From contig CAVVRY010000016.1 of NCBI GenBank assembly GCA_963750735.1, positions 310,001-374,000 of the forward strand: 64,000 bases of DNA, given 5' to 3'. Below the pieces are notes generated by a model, which worked only from the letters and a program-made list of their open reading frames with translations, was not told where the DNA came from and made no database searches. Shown in pieces: positions 1-9,498 of this stretch. Source of the stretch: JANTGF01 sp963750735. Lineage in GTDB: Bacteria; Bacteroidota; Bacteroidia; Bacteroidales; VadinHA17. Made by a program: the position numbers and the translations under genes. The stretch's first letter is position 1; each line of letters begins with the position of its first letter.

Positions 1-364
1 ATGGTTTGCGCCTTCCAACGACACGTATGAAGACATCATTAACAGCGGCAATCTAAACCTCATTTCTGATTATAAACTGAAAGAGAAAATAAGCTCCTAT
101 TATGCTTTTCTAAACGAAGTAGACAATGTTGAACAATATTACCTTAACCACATGGACAATTATGGTTTTCCTATACTGTATAAATCTTTACATATATATA
201 ATCTTGAATTTATAAGTAAAGAAAGCTATCAGAGCCTGGAGTTTACTAATATGTATCTTGGTGTTGTGTCATTTGTTCAGCAAAACAATAAGATTTACCG
301 AGAGGCTCTGGAAAAGAATAAAGAGCTTAAATCTGAATTGGCCATGGCTTTGAAAATTGAATAA
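1..364 (+). CDS. DUF6090 family protein, C-terminal part (start outside window)
   Basis: An open frame runs from the window edge (codon phase from base 2) to a TAA at 362-364. It begins W-F-A-P-S-N-D and contains TYEDIINSGNLNLISDY, the kind of segment seen in DUF6090 proteins. These are small membrane-anchored proteins of unknown function, with one N-terminal helix (YAIGEIILVVIGILIALQ in other copies) followed by a helical domain. The helix would lie upstream of the window. Three more relatives occur at 14.1, 37.3 and 38.2 kb. Family assignment rests on similarity to those copies and on general knowledge; function is unknown. Confidence 0.7.
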   Translation, partial: WFAPSNDTYEDIINSGNLNLISDYKLKEKISSYYAFLNEVDNVEQYYLNHMDNYGFPILYKSLHIYNLEFISKESYQSLEFTNMYLGVVSFVQQNNKIYREALEKNKELKSELAMALKIE

Positions 365-387
365 ATTAATTTTTTAAAAAGTAAATA

Positions 388-1680
388 ATGAATAAATATA
401 TAGTAACTATAATAATTCTTGTCTCACTTTTTGGATGCATGAACCCAGAGACAAAAGTTTCCAATCAAATGGTGTTGAATGAATTGGAACAATTGGAAGA
501 GACACAGGATTTTTTCAAGCTGAAGAAAAATTTTGATTTGAAAAAAGACCAGCTTTCTGATGCGCATTCACTTTATTTTGGTGCCATCATCAGCAATGTT
601 TTTAACAAACCGGAGATTTCCAATGCTGCCATTAATCAACTGTTGGCAAAGGAAAATGTAAACTTGAATGACACACTGTTGAATAAACTTTACAGTGCAA
701 AATTGCTAAACCACATCAATTTATATGAATATGCTGAAGCTGCAGCAACAAGTGCTTACATCCAAAACTATTTTCAATCGTTGACTGATTCAGCAGATTT
801 GGAAATGTTGCAAAATGAAATCAAAATTTGGAGGGCATTGTCTGATACACCGAAACAGCAAATCATTAAAAACTCGGACTGCACCTTCCCAATGTACCGA
901 GATAAAGTAGGACTATTTAATGTAGATTTGAAAATTGGTGATAGCACCAAAAATTTTCTGTTTGATACCGGCGCTAATTTCTCAGCTATCAAAAGGTCGC
1001 TTGTTAAACAACTTGGATTAACATTAATTGAAGCTGATTTTTATGTTACCGCTGCAACTGGTGCCAAAGTGAAAAGTGATATTGCTGTTGCTAACGAACT
1101 AATAATGGGTGACATCATCTGTAAGAATGTTGTATTTTTAGTGCTTAATGATGAAGATATTTCATTCCCACAAATTGATTACTACCCTAATGGAGCCATT
1201 GGATTTCCTGTAATTGAAGCTATGGACGAAATCCGTATCAATAAAGACAACCAGATTTTTGTTCCTCAATATCCGGTTGAATACACCTTTAATAATTTTG
1301 CCCTCGATGGTTTAATGCCAATCCTTGCCTGTGAATATGAAGGAGATACCTTAAGTTTTCATTTCGACACTGGAGCGACAAATACATCTTTGTTTCCTCG
1401 TTTCTATCATGATTATCAATCAGAAATAGAAACTAAATATGAGAAGGAAAGCTTTAATGCAGGTAGTGCCGGTGGTAATTATAGTTTTGAAGGCTATATT
1501 ATTCCTGAAATTCATTTAAAAGTGGCAGATTCAGAAGCAGATTTAGTAAACACAAGTCTTCATATCGAGAATATTGGTGGCGAAGAAAGCTATTTTCACG
1601 GTAATTTCGGGCAGGATTATATTAAACAATTTGATGAGATGATTATCAGTTTTAAATATTCGTCTGTTTTATTTCAATAA
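388..1680 (+). CDS. Lipoprotein with two retropepsin-like aspartic protease domains
   Basis: A 430-residue predicted lipoprotein: the N-terminal hydrophobic stretch ends in a lipobox with Cys17 (VSLFGC). Residues about 25-165 look helical, as in a repeat-type spacer. Two pepsin-like active-site motifs follow: FDTGA around Asp193 and FDTGA around Asp327. In the retropepsin-like fold each domain gives one catalytic Asp, so the two halves could pair inside one chain. The likely location is the periplasm or outer membrane, acting on unknown peptides. It starts 23 bp after the DUF6090 stop and may be co-transcribed. A hairpin followed by a T-run lies downstream. The family call is fairly sure, the substrate unknown. 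Confidence 0.75.
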   Translation: MNKYIVTIIILVSLFGCMNPETKVSNQMVLNELEQLEETQDFFKLKKNFDLKKDQLSDAHSLYFGAIISNVFNKPEISNAAINQLLAKENVNLNDTLLNKLYSAKLLNHINLYEYAEAAATSAYIQNYFQSLTDSADLEMLQNEIKIWRALSDTPKQQIIKNSDCTFPMYRDKVGLFNVDLKIGDSTKNFLFDTGANFSAIKRSLVKQLGLTLIEADFYVTAATGAKVKSDIAVANELIMGDIICKNVVFLVLNDEDISFPQIDYYPNGAIGFPVIEAMDEIRINKDNQIFVPQYPVEYTFNNFALDGLMPILACEYEGDTLSFHFDTGATNTSLFPRFYHDYQSEIETKYEKESFNAGSAGGNYSFEGYIIPEIHLKVADSEADLVNTSLHIENIGGEESYFHGNFGQDYIKQFDEMIISFKYSSVLFQ

Positions 1681-1717
1681 TTTCGGTTTACAGATATTTA
1701 AAAAGAGAGAATAAATT

Positions 1718-1761
1718 CCATTATTTTTAATGGGCTCCTCATTTTGAGGAATCTTTTTTTT
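1718..1761 (+). terminator. Probable intrinsic terminator
   Basis: Two small inverted repeats, ccatta/taatgg (1718-1733) and tcctca/tgagga (1736-1750), are followed by a run of T at 1753-1761. The position between the protease lipoprotein and the AraC regulator fits a terminator. Confidence 0.5.
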
Positions 1762-1802
1762 ATTCGTATAATTGCAATCAATTTTTCGCAATTTGCCTAT
1801 AA

Positions 1803-2972
1803 ATGGAGATTACCCTCAAAAATGCCATCGAATTACTTGCAGCTTTTCAGGCTTTTCTGTTTGCTTTTTATTTGCTGGGCTCAAAAGATGTAAAGTCGAA
1901 AAGCACAGTCTATATAGCTGTTTTCCTTATTCTTTTGGGTATAAATACGGTGCAAGATTTTCTTGAATTTTTCCTGAGTCCTTTCTCGACTAATTTTTAC
2001 ATGTTTATTCTCATGTCCTTCTACTTGATGCCGGCTTCTTTATACCTGTACACTAAATCAAGCATTCAGCCAAATTTCAAATTAACTGCCAATAGCCTTC
2101 TTCACCTGATACCTTTTATACTGATAAATCTGATTCTTATTCCCACGGCATATGCTGAAAACCTGAAAGATAATCCACAAAACACAGAATTGTTTGTGAA
2201 AATGCAGATAGCCTTTTACATCATATTTTACCTGGTGCTGTTTTTCTACCAGTTTCTTTCCTTTCGGCTATTGCATCAAAACAAACAATTGTATTTTGAG
2301 AATTATTCCAACACCGACATCCGACGGTATAAGTACCTCAAAACCCTCAATATCATTTTTACAGTTTTATTTTTGATTTCATTGGCAAAAAACATTTTAG
2401 TCTTCAATTATGAGGGGCCCGAGGCAGACTACGCTACCAATATCGTAAAGTTGTCATTGCTTGTTTTATTTTGTTGGATAATTTATACCGGACTACGCTC
2501 GCCTGAACTCTTTAAAAATTCGGAAACAACACTCCCGCCAGTTAAAGACCTGCTAAAAATGGCTGAACAAGATTCTGATACTGAAACGAAAGGACAAGCA
2601 CCAGAAATTGCAAATGTGGAGAAAGCCAACACTTTGGAAAGGCTTAAAGGCTTTATGGCTGAACACGAGCCTTACCTTGATGCTTCATTGTCGCTCTATG
2701 ACCTGTCAAAACAAATTGAAATTCCTACAAGAGATTTGTCACTGCTGATCAACCACCACCTCAACAAACATTTTTTTGATTTTGTAAACGAGTACAGAAT
2801 TGAAAAAGCAAAGAAAATACTCACTGATCCGGGAAAAAAAGAGTTCACCGTACTTGAAATCCTGTACGATGTTGGTTTTAATTCAAAGTCTTCTTTCAAT
2901 ACCGCCTTTAAAAAACATACTGGTTACACACCCACCGAATACCGTAAAAGTAACTCTTTATCAGCTGCTTAG
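1803..2972 (+). CDS. AraC-family regulator with N-terminal membrane domain
   Basis: 389 residues. The first 230 or so hold about seven hydrophobic segments, followed by a linker rich in charged residues. The last 100 residues are an AraC-type double helix-turn-helix: LSLYDLSKQIEIPTRDLS forms the first helix pair, and VLEILYDVGFNSKSSFNTAFKK with the following GYTPTEYR is the classic second HTH signature. Such membrane AraC proteins are common in Bacteroidota and are thought to sense signals at the membrane. The next gene downstream, a head-GIN lipoprotein, is a plausible but unproven target. ATG 1803 is chosen because the membrane domain starts straight after it. Confidence 0.85.
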   Translation: MEITLKNAIELLAAFQAFLFAFYLLGSKDVKSKSTVYIAVFLILLGINTVQDFLEFFLSPFSTNFYMFILMSFYLMPASLYLYTKSSIQPNFKLTANSLLHLIPFILINLILIPTAYAENLKDNPQNTELFVKMQIAFYIIFYLVLFFYQFLSFRLLHQNKQLYFENYSNTDIRRYKYLKTLNIIFTVLFLISLAKNILVFNYEGPEADYATNIVKLSLLVLFCWIIYTGLRSPELFKNSETTLPPVKDLLKMAEQDSDTETKGQAPEIANVEKANTLERLKGFMAEHEPYLDASLSLYDLSKQIEIPTRDLSLLINHHLNKHFFDFVNEYRIEKAKKILTDPGKKEFTVLEILYDVGFNSKSSFNTAFKKHTGYTPTEYRKSNSLSAA

Positions 2973-3156
2973 TTAAAAGTCGAACTTCTTTTATAATTTA
3001 GTCGTACTGATTTTGATTGAGCAAATTGGTTCGACTTCGCGTAGTCGGTCGCATATTGTTTTTGCCTGCCGCATCTTTGCTTCATCAAATTGCAACTGTT
3101 AAAAAAATTAGTTGTTATTAAACAAATTTTAAATTAATTATTAAAAACAAAAAATC

Positions 3157-3882
3157 ATGAAAACAAAATCAATTTTATTAGTACTTTTTGCACTCGGTAT
3201 TTTATTTACTTCCTGCGAGAAATATGATGACGTTACTCCATCAAACCAGGTAACAACAGTAAACAAGAACATTACCGGATACAGCCAATTGAATGTATCG
3301 GATCCATTTAAAGTGTACGTTACTTTTTCTGATAGCGAAGAATCTATTCGGATCGAGGCAAATTCCAACCTTCAGCAATACATTACCTGCGAAAAGCAAA
3401 GCAACCAACTGGTTATTTATCTTTCCAACAATGTAAATATTGAAGGTAGTGCCGTGCTGAATGTTTATATCACGACAAAACAGCTTGATGCTTTTTATGC
3501 AGCTGGTGCGTCAACTATTCAATTGCAAAATGAATTAAATGCTACTGACGTAACAATAGATTTAACTGGAGCATCCACATTTAGTGGAACCATGTTTGTC
3601 AAAGAGCTATATGCAGACCTTACGGGAGCCTCGAATTTAAACATTGAGGGCAGCTCGGATTCGATTGACCTTGAAGCCTACGGAGCAAGCAATATGAAAG
3701 ACTATGGTTTTGAAACCGACAACTTCACTTGTGATCTTGAAGGGGGATGCCAGGCATATCTTACCATACAACAAACCTTGAATGTAAGAGCAAATGGCGC
3801 TAGTAACGTATACTACAAAGGCAATGGTGTAGTAAATAGCCAGGATTTGTCTGGTGGTTCAAGCATTCAAAAAATGAATTGA
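3157..3882 (+). CDS. Head-GIN domain (DUF2807) lipoprotein
   Basis: 241 residues with a lipoprotein signal ending ...LFTSC (Cys20). Residues about 45-235 form the repetitive beta-rich head-GIN domain, with recurring small-residue turns such as GASTIQL, TGASTFSG, TGASNLN, YGASNM and NGASNVY. This domain, once called putative auto-transporter adhesin, is frequent in Bacteroidota surface lipoproteins; its role is not established. An A-rich leader precedes the ATG. No partner gene is fixed by the context. Confidence 0.85.
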   Translation: MKTKSILLVLFALGILFTSCEKYDDVTPSNQVTTVNKNITGYSQLNVSDPFKVYVTFSDSEESIRIEANSNLQQYITCEKQSNQLVIYLSNNVNIEGSAVLNVYITTKQLDAFYAAGASTIQLQNELNATDVTIDLTGASTFSGTMFVKELYADLTGASNLNIEGSSDSIDLEAYGASNMKDYGFETDNFTCDLEGGCQAYLTIQQTLNVRANGASNVYYKGNGVVNSQDLSGGSSIQKMN

Positions 3883-3895
3883 AAAACCGGGATGA

Positions 3896-3954
3896 TGGAA
3901 TAGTGGAAAAATGGGTTTGTTTTGCATCCATTTTTCTACTTTTCCAATATTCCA
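3896..3954. terminator. Hairpin downstream of head-GIN gene
   Basis: An arm at 3896-3914 pairs with one at 3928-3954; the second arm carries about 8 extra bases. The core pairing is of the type aaaaatgg/ccattttt. No strong T-tail follows, so it may be a short palindromic repeat as easily as a terminator. Confidence 0.4.
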
Positions 3955-4022
3955 GTAAAGATGATAAGTACCAACTTTAAACGCTGTTTTTAAGTGTTCT
4001 TACAAACAGAATCAAGAGAAAC

Positions 4023-4970
4023 ATGTATTCATCCATACCACATATCCGGCTAAAACAATTGTACAGAGCCTATTCAGATTTGGGATTGTTCAGGAGTATT
4101 GTTGCTTCCGGACTGATCATTTTCCTGATAATGGCTTTGTACACTTACATTTCAAAACCTGGTTTGCATGGATGGATAACTGCCGGCTACCTGGCTTTTA
4201 TTTTGATCGTTCACGTCAAAAGGCCTGATAGGCGGTTTTTGAAAATAAATGTGGCCAATCACCGTGGAATTCTATTTTTTGAATATGCTTTGTTGGCCAT
4301 TCCTTTAGTGTTTTGTCAGCTTTACCTACAATTTTTTGAGTTAGCGGTTGTTACCATTTTAATACTATTTGTTATTCCATTTATGGGATTCTCCATTCAG
4401 CGAAAGGGATTAAATAACCGTTTTATCCGGGCTATTCCTGATGAGGCTTTTGAATGGAAATCGGGCGCTAGAAAGTACTATATTTTCATGGTGATCGTCT
4501 GGTTCATTGGACTCTTCGTTTCAAGCTATGTTGTAAGTGTTCCGGTTGCTATAGTTATACTTGGTTTGGTGATGGTCAACTTTTACAAGTATGGAGAACC
4601 CCTTTCATTACTGATGAGTCAGGAGCTTGGTCCAAAGCAGTTTCTTTTCAGGAAAATACTTACTGTACAAGCTATATTTTCGGTAATTCTGCTGCCGCTG
4701 GTCATCGCTTATCTTATTTTTCATCTAGAATTGTGGTTTATACTGTTTTTTGAATATATGCTCATATCTTTCATTTTATGGTATGCCATTTTTCTGAAAT
4801 ATACCTTTTACAAACCCAACAAACAACTCATCGCCAGGCAGCTTTTTACCGCTATTGGTGCCATGAGTTTGTTTCTTCCCTTTCTGATCCCACTGTTGTG
4901 GATACTATCTGTCCGCTTCTACTCAAAATCAATTACTAATCTTAATCTTTACCTCAATGATTTCAATTAG
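4023..4970 (+). CDS. ABC transporter membrane subunit (predicted permease)
   Basis: 315 residues with about eight hydrophobic segments spread along the chain and short polar loops, and no recognisable soluble domain. Its 3' end overlaps the start of the ATPase gene at 4957 by 14 bp, which implies tight co-translation and a permease role. It is not a close match to any permease family I can name from sequence alone. Substrate unknown. Confidence 0.65.
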   Translation: MYSSIPHIRLKQLYRAYSDLGLFRSIVASGLIIFLIMALYTYISKPGLHGWITAGYLAFILIVHVKRPDRRFLKINVANHRGILFFEYALLAIPLVFCQLYLQFFELAVVTILILFVIPFMGFSIQRKGLNNRFIRAIPDEAFEWKSGARKYYIFMVIVWFIGLFVSSYVVSVPVAIVILGLVMVNFYKYGEPLSLLMSQELGPKQFLFRKILTVQAIFSVILLPLVIAYLIFHLELWFILFFEYMLISFILWYAIFLKYTFYKPNKQLIARQLFTAIGAMSLFLPFLIPLLWILSVRFYSKSITNLNLYLNDFN

Positions 4971-5646
4971 CCAACTTGTGGTTTCCTACCAACTTGACAA
5001 GCCGGTTATCCAAGGCTTAAACTTAAAGATGGAAGAAAAAACGATCCATGGTATAATGGGGTTGAACGGTTCAGGTAAAACAACCTTGCTCAATACTATT
5101 TTTGGACTCAAACGGCCGGTGTTGGGAATAGTTCTTTTTCAAGGTAGAAAAGCAACGAAAAAAGACATCAGTTACCTTGTTACCAAAAATTATTTCTACA
5201 GCAACATCACCGGGCGTGAATATTTGCAATTATTCAAAAACAAAAAATTCCTTACGGAGAAATGGAACAAGCTTTTTCGGCTGCCTTTAGATGAACTCAT
5301 CGATTTCTATTCAAGCAGCATGCAGAAAAAACTAGCTATGATGGGCTGCCTGAAACAGGATAAACCGGTGATTATCCTTGACGAACCTTTTAACGGCCTC
5401 GACATCGAAAGCACCCGGGTTTTAAGGATAATTTTATTGAAATTGAAGGAAAAGGGGATAACCATCATCATCACCTCCCACATCATCGAATCACTGACCA
5501 AGCTCTGTGATACCATCCATTTTTTGGAAGGAGGCAAAATTAAATACAGCAAAACCAAAACGGAATTTGCTGCTTTGGAGAAAGAGATTTTCCAAAGCAT
5601 TAAGGAGAAGAATTTGAAATTGGTGGAGGAGTTATTCAATAAATAA
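4957..5646 (+). CDS. ABC transporter ATP-binding protein
   Basis: 229 residues. Walker A is GLNGSGKTT (around residues 35-43) and Walker B is VIILDEPFNGLD, with the switch His in ITSHIIE. The signature loop is degenerate: YSSSMQKKLA replaces LSGGQ-type residues, as in several Bacteroidota ABC-2 ATPases. It overlaps the membrane subunit gene, so the pair probably forms one exporter or membrane-remodelling ABC system. Substrate unknown. Confidence 0.85.
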   Translation: MISISQLVVSYQLDKPVIQGLNLKMEEKTIHGIMGLNGSGKTTLLNTIFGLKRPVLGIVLFQGRKATKKDISYLVTKNYFYSNITGREYLQLFKNKKFLTEKWNKLFRLPLDELIDFYSSSMQKKLAMMGCLKQDKPVIILDEPFNGLDIESTRVLRIILLKLKEKGITIIITSHIIESLTKLCDTIHFLEGGKIKYSKTKTEFAALEKEIFQSIKEKNLKLVEELFNK

Positions 5647-6444
5647 TTTATTCAATGAACAAAAAACAGCCGCTCCTTTTATTGGAGAGTAACAAGCGCA
5701 CTGGCTTAAATTTTTCCAATCTGGAATTAAAAGTTATTCTTTAAGGAATTCTCCAATAGAATTTGGAATAATTTATTCTCTGTATTTTGTTTTGGTACAA
5801 AGAACCAAACCTGCCTGCCGGCAGGCAGGAAATCAAGGCTGCCAATTAATTTGGATAAATCTAATTGCCCGGCTTTGCGTGTCGCATTAGAAACCATTTC
5901 AGTGGAAATTCCAGTATTTCATAGTAAACATTCAATCCTGAAACTCGTGTAATTCTTTACTGGCTTGCTCTACAGGCCTTTGCAAAGATTTATTAACCAA
6001 ATTAATTGAAGGCCTGTTTAACATAATTATGGCTTAATATCGCTCTCAAAGTATGTGATGTAAGATAAAAATATGCCTCCCTCCCATTTATTTACACCTA
6101 CTAATGGGTAAGATTAGGGACGAAAAAGCTTACACCCTGGTAACAGGATATGCACTTAATTGGGTTTATAATAGTTTTGTTGAAAGTTAGGCTGTCGTAA
6201 AGTAAGTAGATGCTCCCTCCACCCCCTACTCCATCTGGTATTTCCCTGCTAGTCATATGGCCGAATTTGCCATGGCTCCGACATGGGGTAAAATGACCAA
6301 ATTAATGGGCGGAACAATGGTTGACGGTTTCAGAGCTAAGGATTTTTAGTATACAAAAGAAGCATCTGTATGCAAATAGTAATTTTACCCAACTTTTGTA
6401 ATTAAGCAAATTGTGGGGTACTTTTAACAGAAAATTATTTGATT
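5647..6444. other. Long intergenic region without a clear gene
   Basis: About 800 bp with no convincing gene. It holds a perfect 20-bp palindrome (5810-5829), a weak inverted repeat attggaga.../...tctccaat (about 5678-5755), and a gcctccctcccat motif near 6077 that recurs at 10.6, 29.1 and 58.65 kb. A short open stretch at 6209-6349 ends in a TAG and could be the last 45 or so codons of a lost gene; I cannot identify it. Confidence 0.5.
5810..5829. repeat. 20-bp perfect palindromic repeat
   Basis: cctgcctgccggcaggcagg is self-complementary. A copy with one mismatch sits inside the attC-like site at 51924-51943. Palindromes of this kind are scattered through some Bacteroidota genomes; role unknown. 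Confidence 0.7.
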
Positions 6445-6939
6445 ATGAATTTACTCGATTATACTACTACCTGGATCAAGGGGGAAGTTTTGCAAGGAAA
6501 GATAATGCTGGCTATTGGTCTTATTATGTTAGTAGGTGCCATAGCTATCTTCAGAAGTGATAATACATTATTGCGTGGCACACTGATTCCAATGGGGCTA
6601 ATTCTTCTAATTTTCTTTGGATATGGGGGATTTCAGACTTTCAACCGGCCAACACACATCAAAAAGGTGACAGAGCTGTTTCAAGAAAACCCAGCCCAGG
6701 CTGTTGAGCAGGAAATTGCTAAAGCTGAAAAGGACCACCGCAACTACAGTACCCTAAAAGTTGTGTGGGTTGTATTGATCGTTCTTGCAGCAATTTTATA
6801 TGTTTTTGTTTCAACTGATTATTTCAAGGGATTATCCATTGGCTTGATTGCTTTATTTTTGACAACATTAACAGTTGATTCCATTTTGCATTTCCGGCTT
6901 AAGGTATATCTTGAACAACTTGAAAAATTAATTACCTAA
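6445..6939 (+). CDS. Small integral membrane protein, unknown function
   Basis: 164 residues from the ATG at 6445; an upstream TTG two codons earlier is less likely. There are two hydrophobic segments near residues 20-60, a polar middle (FQENPAQAVEQEIAKAEKDHR), then two more around 105-150, and a charged helical tail. It precedes the carbonic anhydrase gene by 19 bp, so the two are probably co-transcribed. No family recognised. Confidence 0.6.
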   Translation: MNLLDYTTTWIKGEVLQGKIMLAIGLIMLVGAIAIFRSDNTLLRGTLIPMGLILLIFFGYGGFQTFNRPTHIKKVTELFQENPAQAVEQEIAKAEKDHRNYSTLKVVWVVLIVLAAILYVFVSTDYFKGLSIGLIALFLTTLTVDSILHFRLKVYLEQLEKLIT

Positions 6940-6958
6940 ATTCTATAAAACAATATTT

Positions 6959-7531
6959 ATGACCGCACTGGAAGTACTATCAAAACTTAAAGAAGGAAAC
7001 CAAAGGTTTGTCGAAAATCAATTAAAAAACGTACAGGTTGACCAAACAATAAAAAGCGAACTGGTAAAAGGGCAATCACCTCATGCCATTATTCTCAGCT
7101 GTGCCGACAGCCGTGTGGTTCCGGAACTAATTTTTAATGCAGGAATGGACGAGTTATTTGTTGTGCGGGTAGCTGGTAATATTGCCAATACTTCTTCCCT
7201 GGCAAGTATGGAGTTTGCCGTTGCTTATTTGGGTACACAGGTTATTGTGGTGCTAGGTCATCAGAACTGTGGGGCTGTAACTGCTGCTGTTCAGGGTGGT
7301 GATAACGGCCCGAATCTAAACCATTTACTTGGCCATATTAAGCCTGCAATTGAGCAATCATCAGATCCTTCCTCAGTTGATGAGGTGATTCGGAAAAATG
7401 TTGAACTTACGGTCTGGACAATCAGCAAGGATTCTGAAATAATAGCAAAAGCTGTTGATGAGGGAAAAGTAAAAATTGTTCCTGCGTATTATCATTTAGA
7501 TTCAGGAAAAGTTGAATTTTTAAACGGCTAA
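6959..7531 (+). CDS. Beta-class carbonic anhydrase
   Basis: 190 residues. It interconverts CO2 and bicarbonate using zinc. The beta-class motifs are present: CADSR with Cys48, Asp50 and Arg52, and HQNC with His101 and Cys104, so the three zinc ligands and the Asp-Arg dyad are intact. The length is normal for the short bacterial form, and there is no signal peptide, so it is cytoplasmic. It follows a small membrane protein by 19 bp. Bicarbonate could feed phosphoenolpyruvate carboxylase (59.4 kb), but the two genes are not linked. Confidence 0.92.
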   Translation: MTALEVLSKLKEGNQRFVENQLKNVQVDQTIKSELVKGQSPHAIILSCADSRVVPELIFNAGMDELFVVRVAGNIANTSSLASMEFAVAYLGTQVIVVLGHQNCGAVTAAVQGGDNGPNLNHLLGHIKPAIEQSSDPSSVDEVIRKNVELTVWTISKDSEIIAKAVDEGKVKIVPAYYHLDSGKVEFLNG

Positions 7532-7633
7532 GACATGATTGTTAAAAGAGGTATGAGCCTTATGCAAGCCATTTAAATGGTTGGGACACCATATACTCTG
7601 GCTGCTGGGATGTGCAGTGCATTAGAAAAAGAT

Positions 7634-8203
7634 ATGAAAGGAGAATATTATAAAACAAAAGAATCGGTTGATGAATACATCAAATTAGCTAAAGATGTTA
7701 ATGGAAAGCAATTGATTGAAAAACTTGAAAGGTTTTTACAACCAAATTCAGTCTTACTTGAAATTGGTTCTGGTCCTGGAACTGATTGGAAAATTCTTAA
7801 CAGATCGTATAGTGTTGTAGGTTCTGATAATTCAACTGAATTTTTGAATCGTTTAATTTCTGAAAATCCGAAGAGCGAATTTCTTGAACTTGATGCAATA
7901 ACTATAATAACCGAGAAAAAGTTTGATGGGATTTATTCCAACAAAGTAATGCATCATCTAACAGACAACGAATTAATTGATTCTTTTAAAAGACAATATG
8001 AGATTCTAAATTCTAATGGAATAATTTGTCATTCATTCTGGAAAGGAGAAGGTTCTGAAATTTTCAAAGGTCTTTTTGTTAATTATCATAACAAAGAAAG
8101 TCTTGAAGAATTCTATAAGGATTATTTTGACATTCTTTCAATCGAAAGTTATAATGAATTTGAAGATGAAGATTCTCTTTTATTAATCGGGAGAAAAAAA
8201 TAA
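7634..8203 (+). CDS. Class I SAM-dependent methyltransferase
   Basis: I start it at the ATG at 7634 (MKGEYYKTKESV), because the 19 codons upstream from 7577 show no family features. That gives 189 residues. Motif I is LLEIGSGPGTDW, the acidic SAM-ribose region is VVGSDNS, and DGIYSNKVMHHL is the motif IV region of class I methyltransferases. The substrate cannot be told. The gene is followed by an attC-like hairpin only 5 bp after its stop, so it looks like the first single-gene unit of the mosaic. Confidence 0.8.
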   Translation: MKGEYYKTKESVDEYIKLAKDVNGKQLIEKLERFLQPNSVLLEIGSGPGTDWKILNRSYSVVGSDNSTEFLNRLISENPKSEFLELDAITIITEKKFDGIYSNKVMHHLTDNELIDSFKRQYEILNSNGIICHSFWKGEGSEIFKGLFVNYHNKESLEEFYKDYFDILSIESYNEFEDEDSLLLIGRKK

Positions 8204-8208
8204 CGACA

Positions 8209-8250
8209 CTACAACAGTGTATAAAAAGCATTAAAACGCCTTTTTATACT
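8209..8250 (+). repeat. attC-like site, compact form (right arm displaced)
   Basis: CTACAAC, then gtataaaaagc and gcctttttatac, which pair with one bulged base around an attaaaac loop. The expected GTT arm is missing here because a transposase fragment follows directly. A possible GTT arm (aacgttatgc) lies beyond that fragment near 9427. Confidence 0.55.
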
Positions 8251-8251
8251 A

Positions 8252-9415
8252 ATAGATGGAAAAACCATTGCAATTGATTCTTTCAAAATAAGAGCACAGA
8301 ATAGTTTAAAGAACAATTTTAATGAACGGAAAGTTAAGCGACATATCAATTATATCGACAACAAAATAGACCAGTACGAACAAGTGCTAGATCAGGAGTT
8401 TGATGAGGATACAAAAAATAAACTTGAAAATAATAAACAGAAAAAAGAAAATTATCAAAGTATCTGTAAACAACTCAAAGAAATTACCGATGCTCAGATA
8501 TCTACAACAGACCCTGATTCCAGGGCAGTAGTTTTTCAACGTAACAGTGTAAAAGTAGGATATAATATCCAGGCTGCCAGCGACTCCAAAAACAAGCTTT
8601 TAATAGCAGCTGACACTGGAGATGTAAACGATACCAAAGCACTGGCTGTGATGGTTGAAAAAGCCCAACAGAATATTGGTGGTTTAGAAGATGGTGTAGA
8701 AATGAATGTTTTGGCAGATAAAGGATATCACTCTGGTCGGGAAATTAAAGCTTGTGAAGAGCTTGGTGTTACTACATTGATTTCTCCAAAAGAATCGAGT
8801 TCTACAAAAACCAATCCTGACTTTGCAATGGATAGCTTTAAATATGATGAACTTCAGGACAGCTACACTTGTCCCGCAGGTGTAACATTGCATACAAACG
8901 GCAGGTGGTATAACAAAAAGTTAAAAAACGGCAGACAATCTTACAAAGTAAAACACTACAAAACCAACGCTTGTAACGGCTGTAGGTTAAGAAGACAATG
9001 TACCACCAATAAACGGGGCAGATTTATCGAAAGAACAGAATATCAGCAGTATATAGACCGCAATAACAATAGGGTTAATCAGCAACCCGATTACTACAGG
9101 CAAAGACAACAGATTATAGAACATCAGTTTGGAACACTAAAACGACATTGGCATTTTGATTACACCCTGACAAAAGGAAAAGAAAAAGTGCTTGGAGAGG
9201 TTTATTTAGCGTTTACTTGTTACAATCTTAGGAGAATTATGTCCATTCTTGGATTTGAAGCCTTAATAAGCAAAATGAAGGCGCATTTGCTCTCTTTTTT
9301 CCAATATTATCCCTCATCTTTTGCGAAAATAGCCTCTATTTATTCATTTAGAAGCATTATTAACTTTCATAATAACAAAACTGGAAATTTAGAATCTTTT
9401 TCAATATCTTGCTAG
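8252..9415 (+). pseudogene. IS1182-family transposase, 5'-truncated
   Basis: A continuous frame from about 8225 lacks a proper start and the usual N-terminal 100-150 residues. It begins at DGKTIAIDSFKIRA and keeps the DDE transposase core: Asp in AIDSFKIRA, Asp in ADKGYHSG, and Glu in IEHQFGTLKRHW. A cysteine-rich segment (CPAG...CNGCRLRRQC) typical of IS1182 transposases lies between them. The catalytic residues are all present, but the missing N-terminus makes it an inactive relic. I found no terminal inverted repeats. It sits directly against an attC-like hairpin on its left. Confidence 0.85.
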
Positions 9416-9498
9416 GGTTAATGAAGAACGTTATGCTTAATGAGTTCAAAAACAGTGGTATACCTTAATAGTGCAATTATTTATTTGAAATTTAAAAT

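Noticed and set aside
6209..6349. Short open stretch ending in TAG as a real small gene
   Set aside because: No start with a leader, no recognisable family and no conserved composition; at most a remnant.
8252..9415. Active insertion sequence
   Set aside because: The N-terminus is missing and no terminal repeats were found, despite intact DDE residues.
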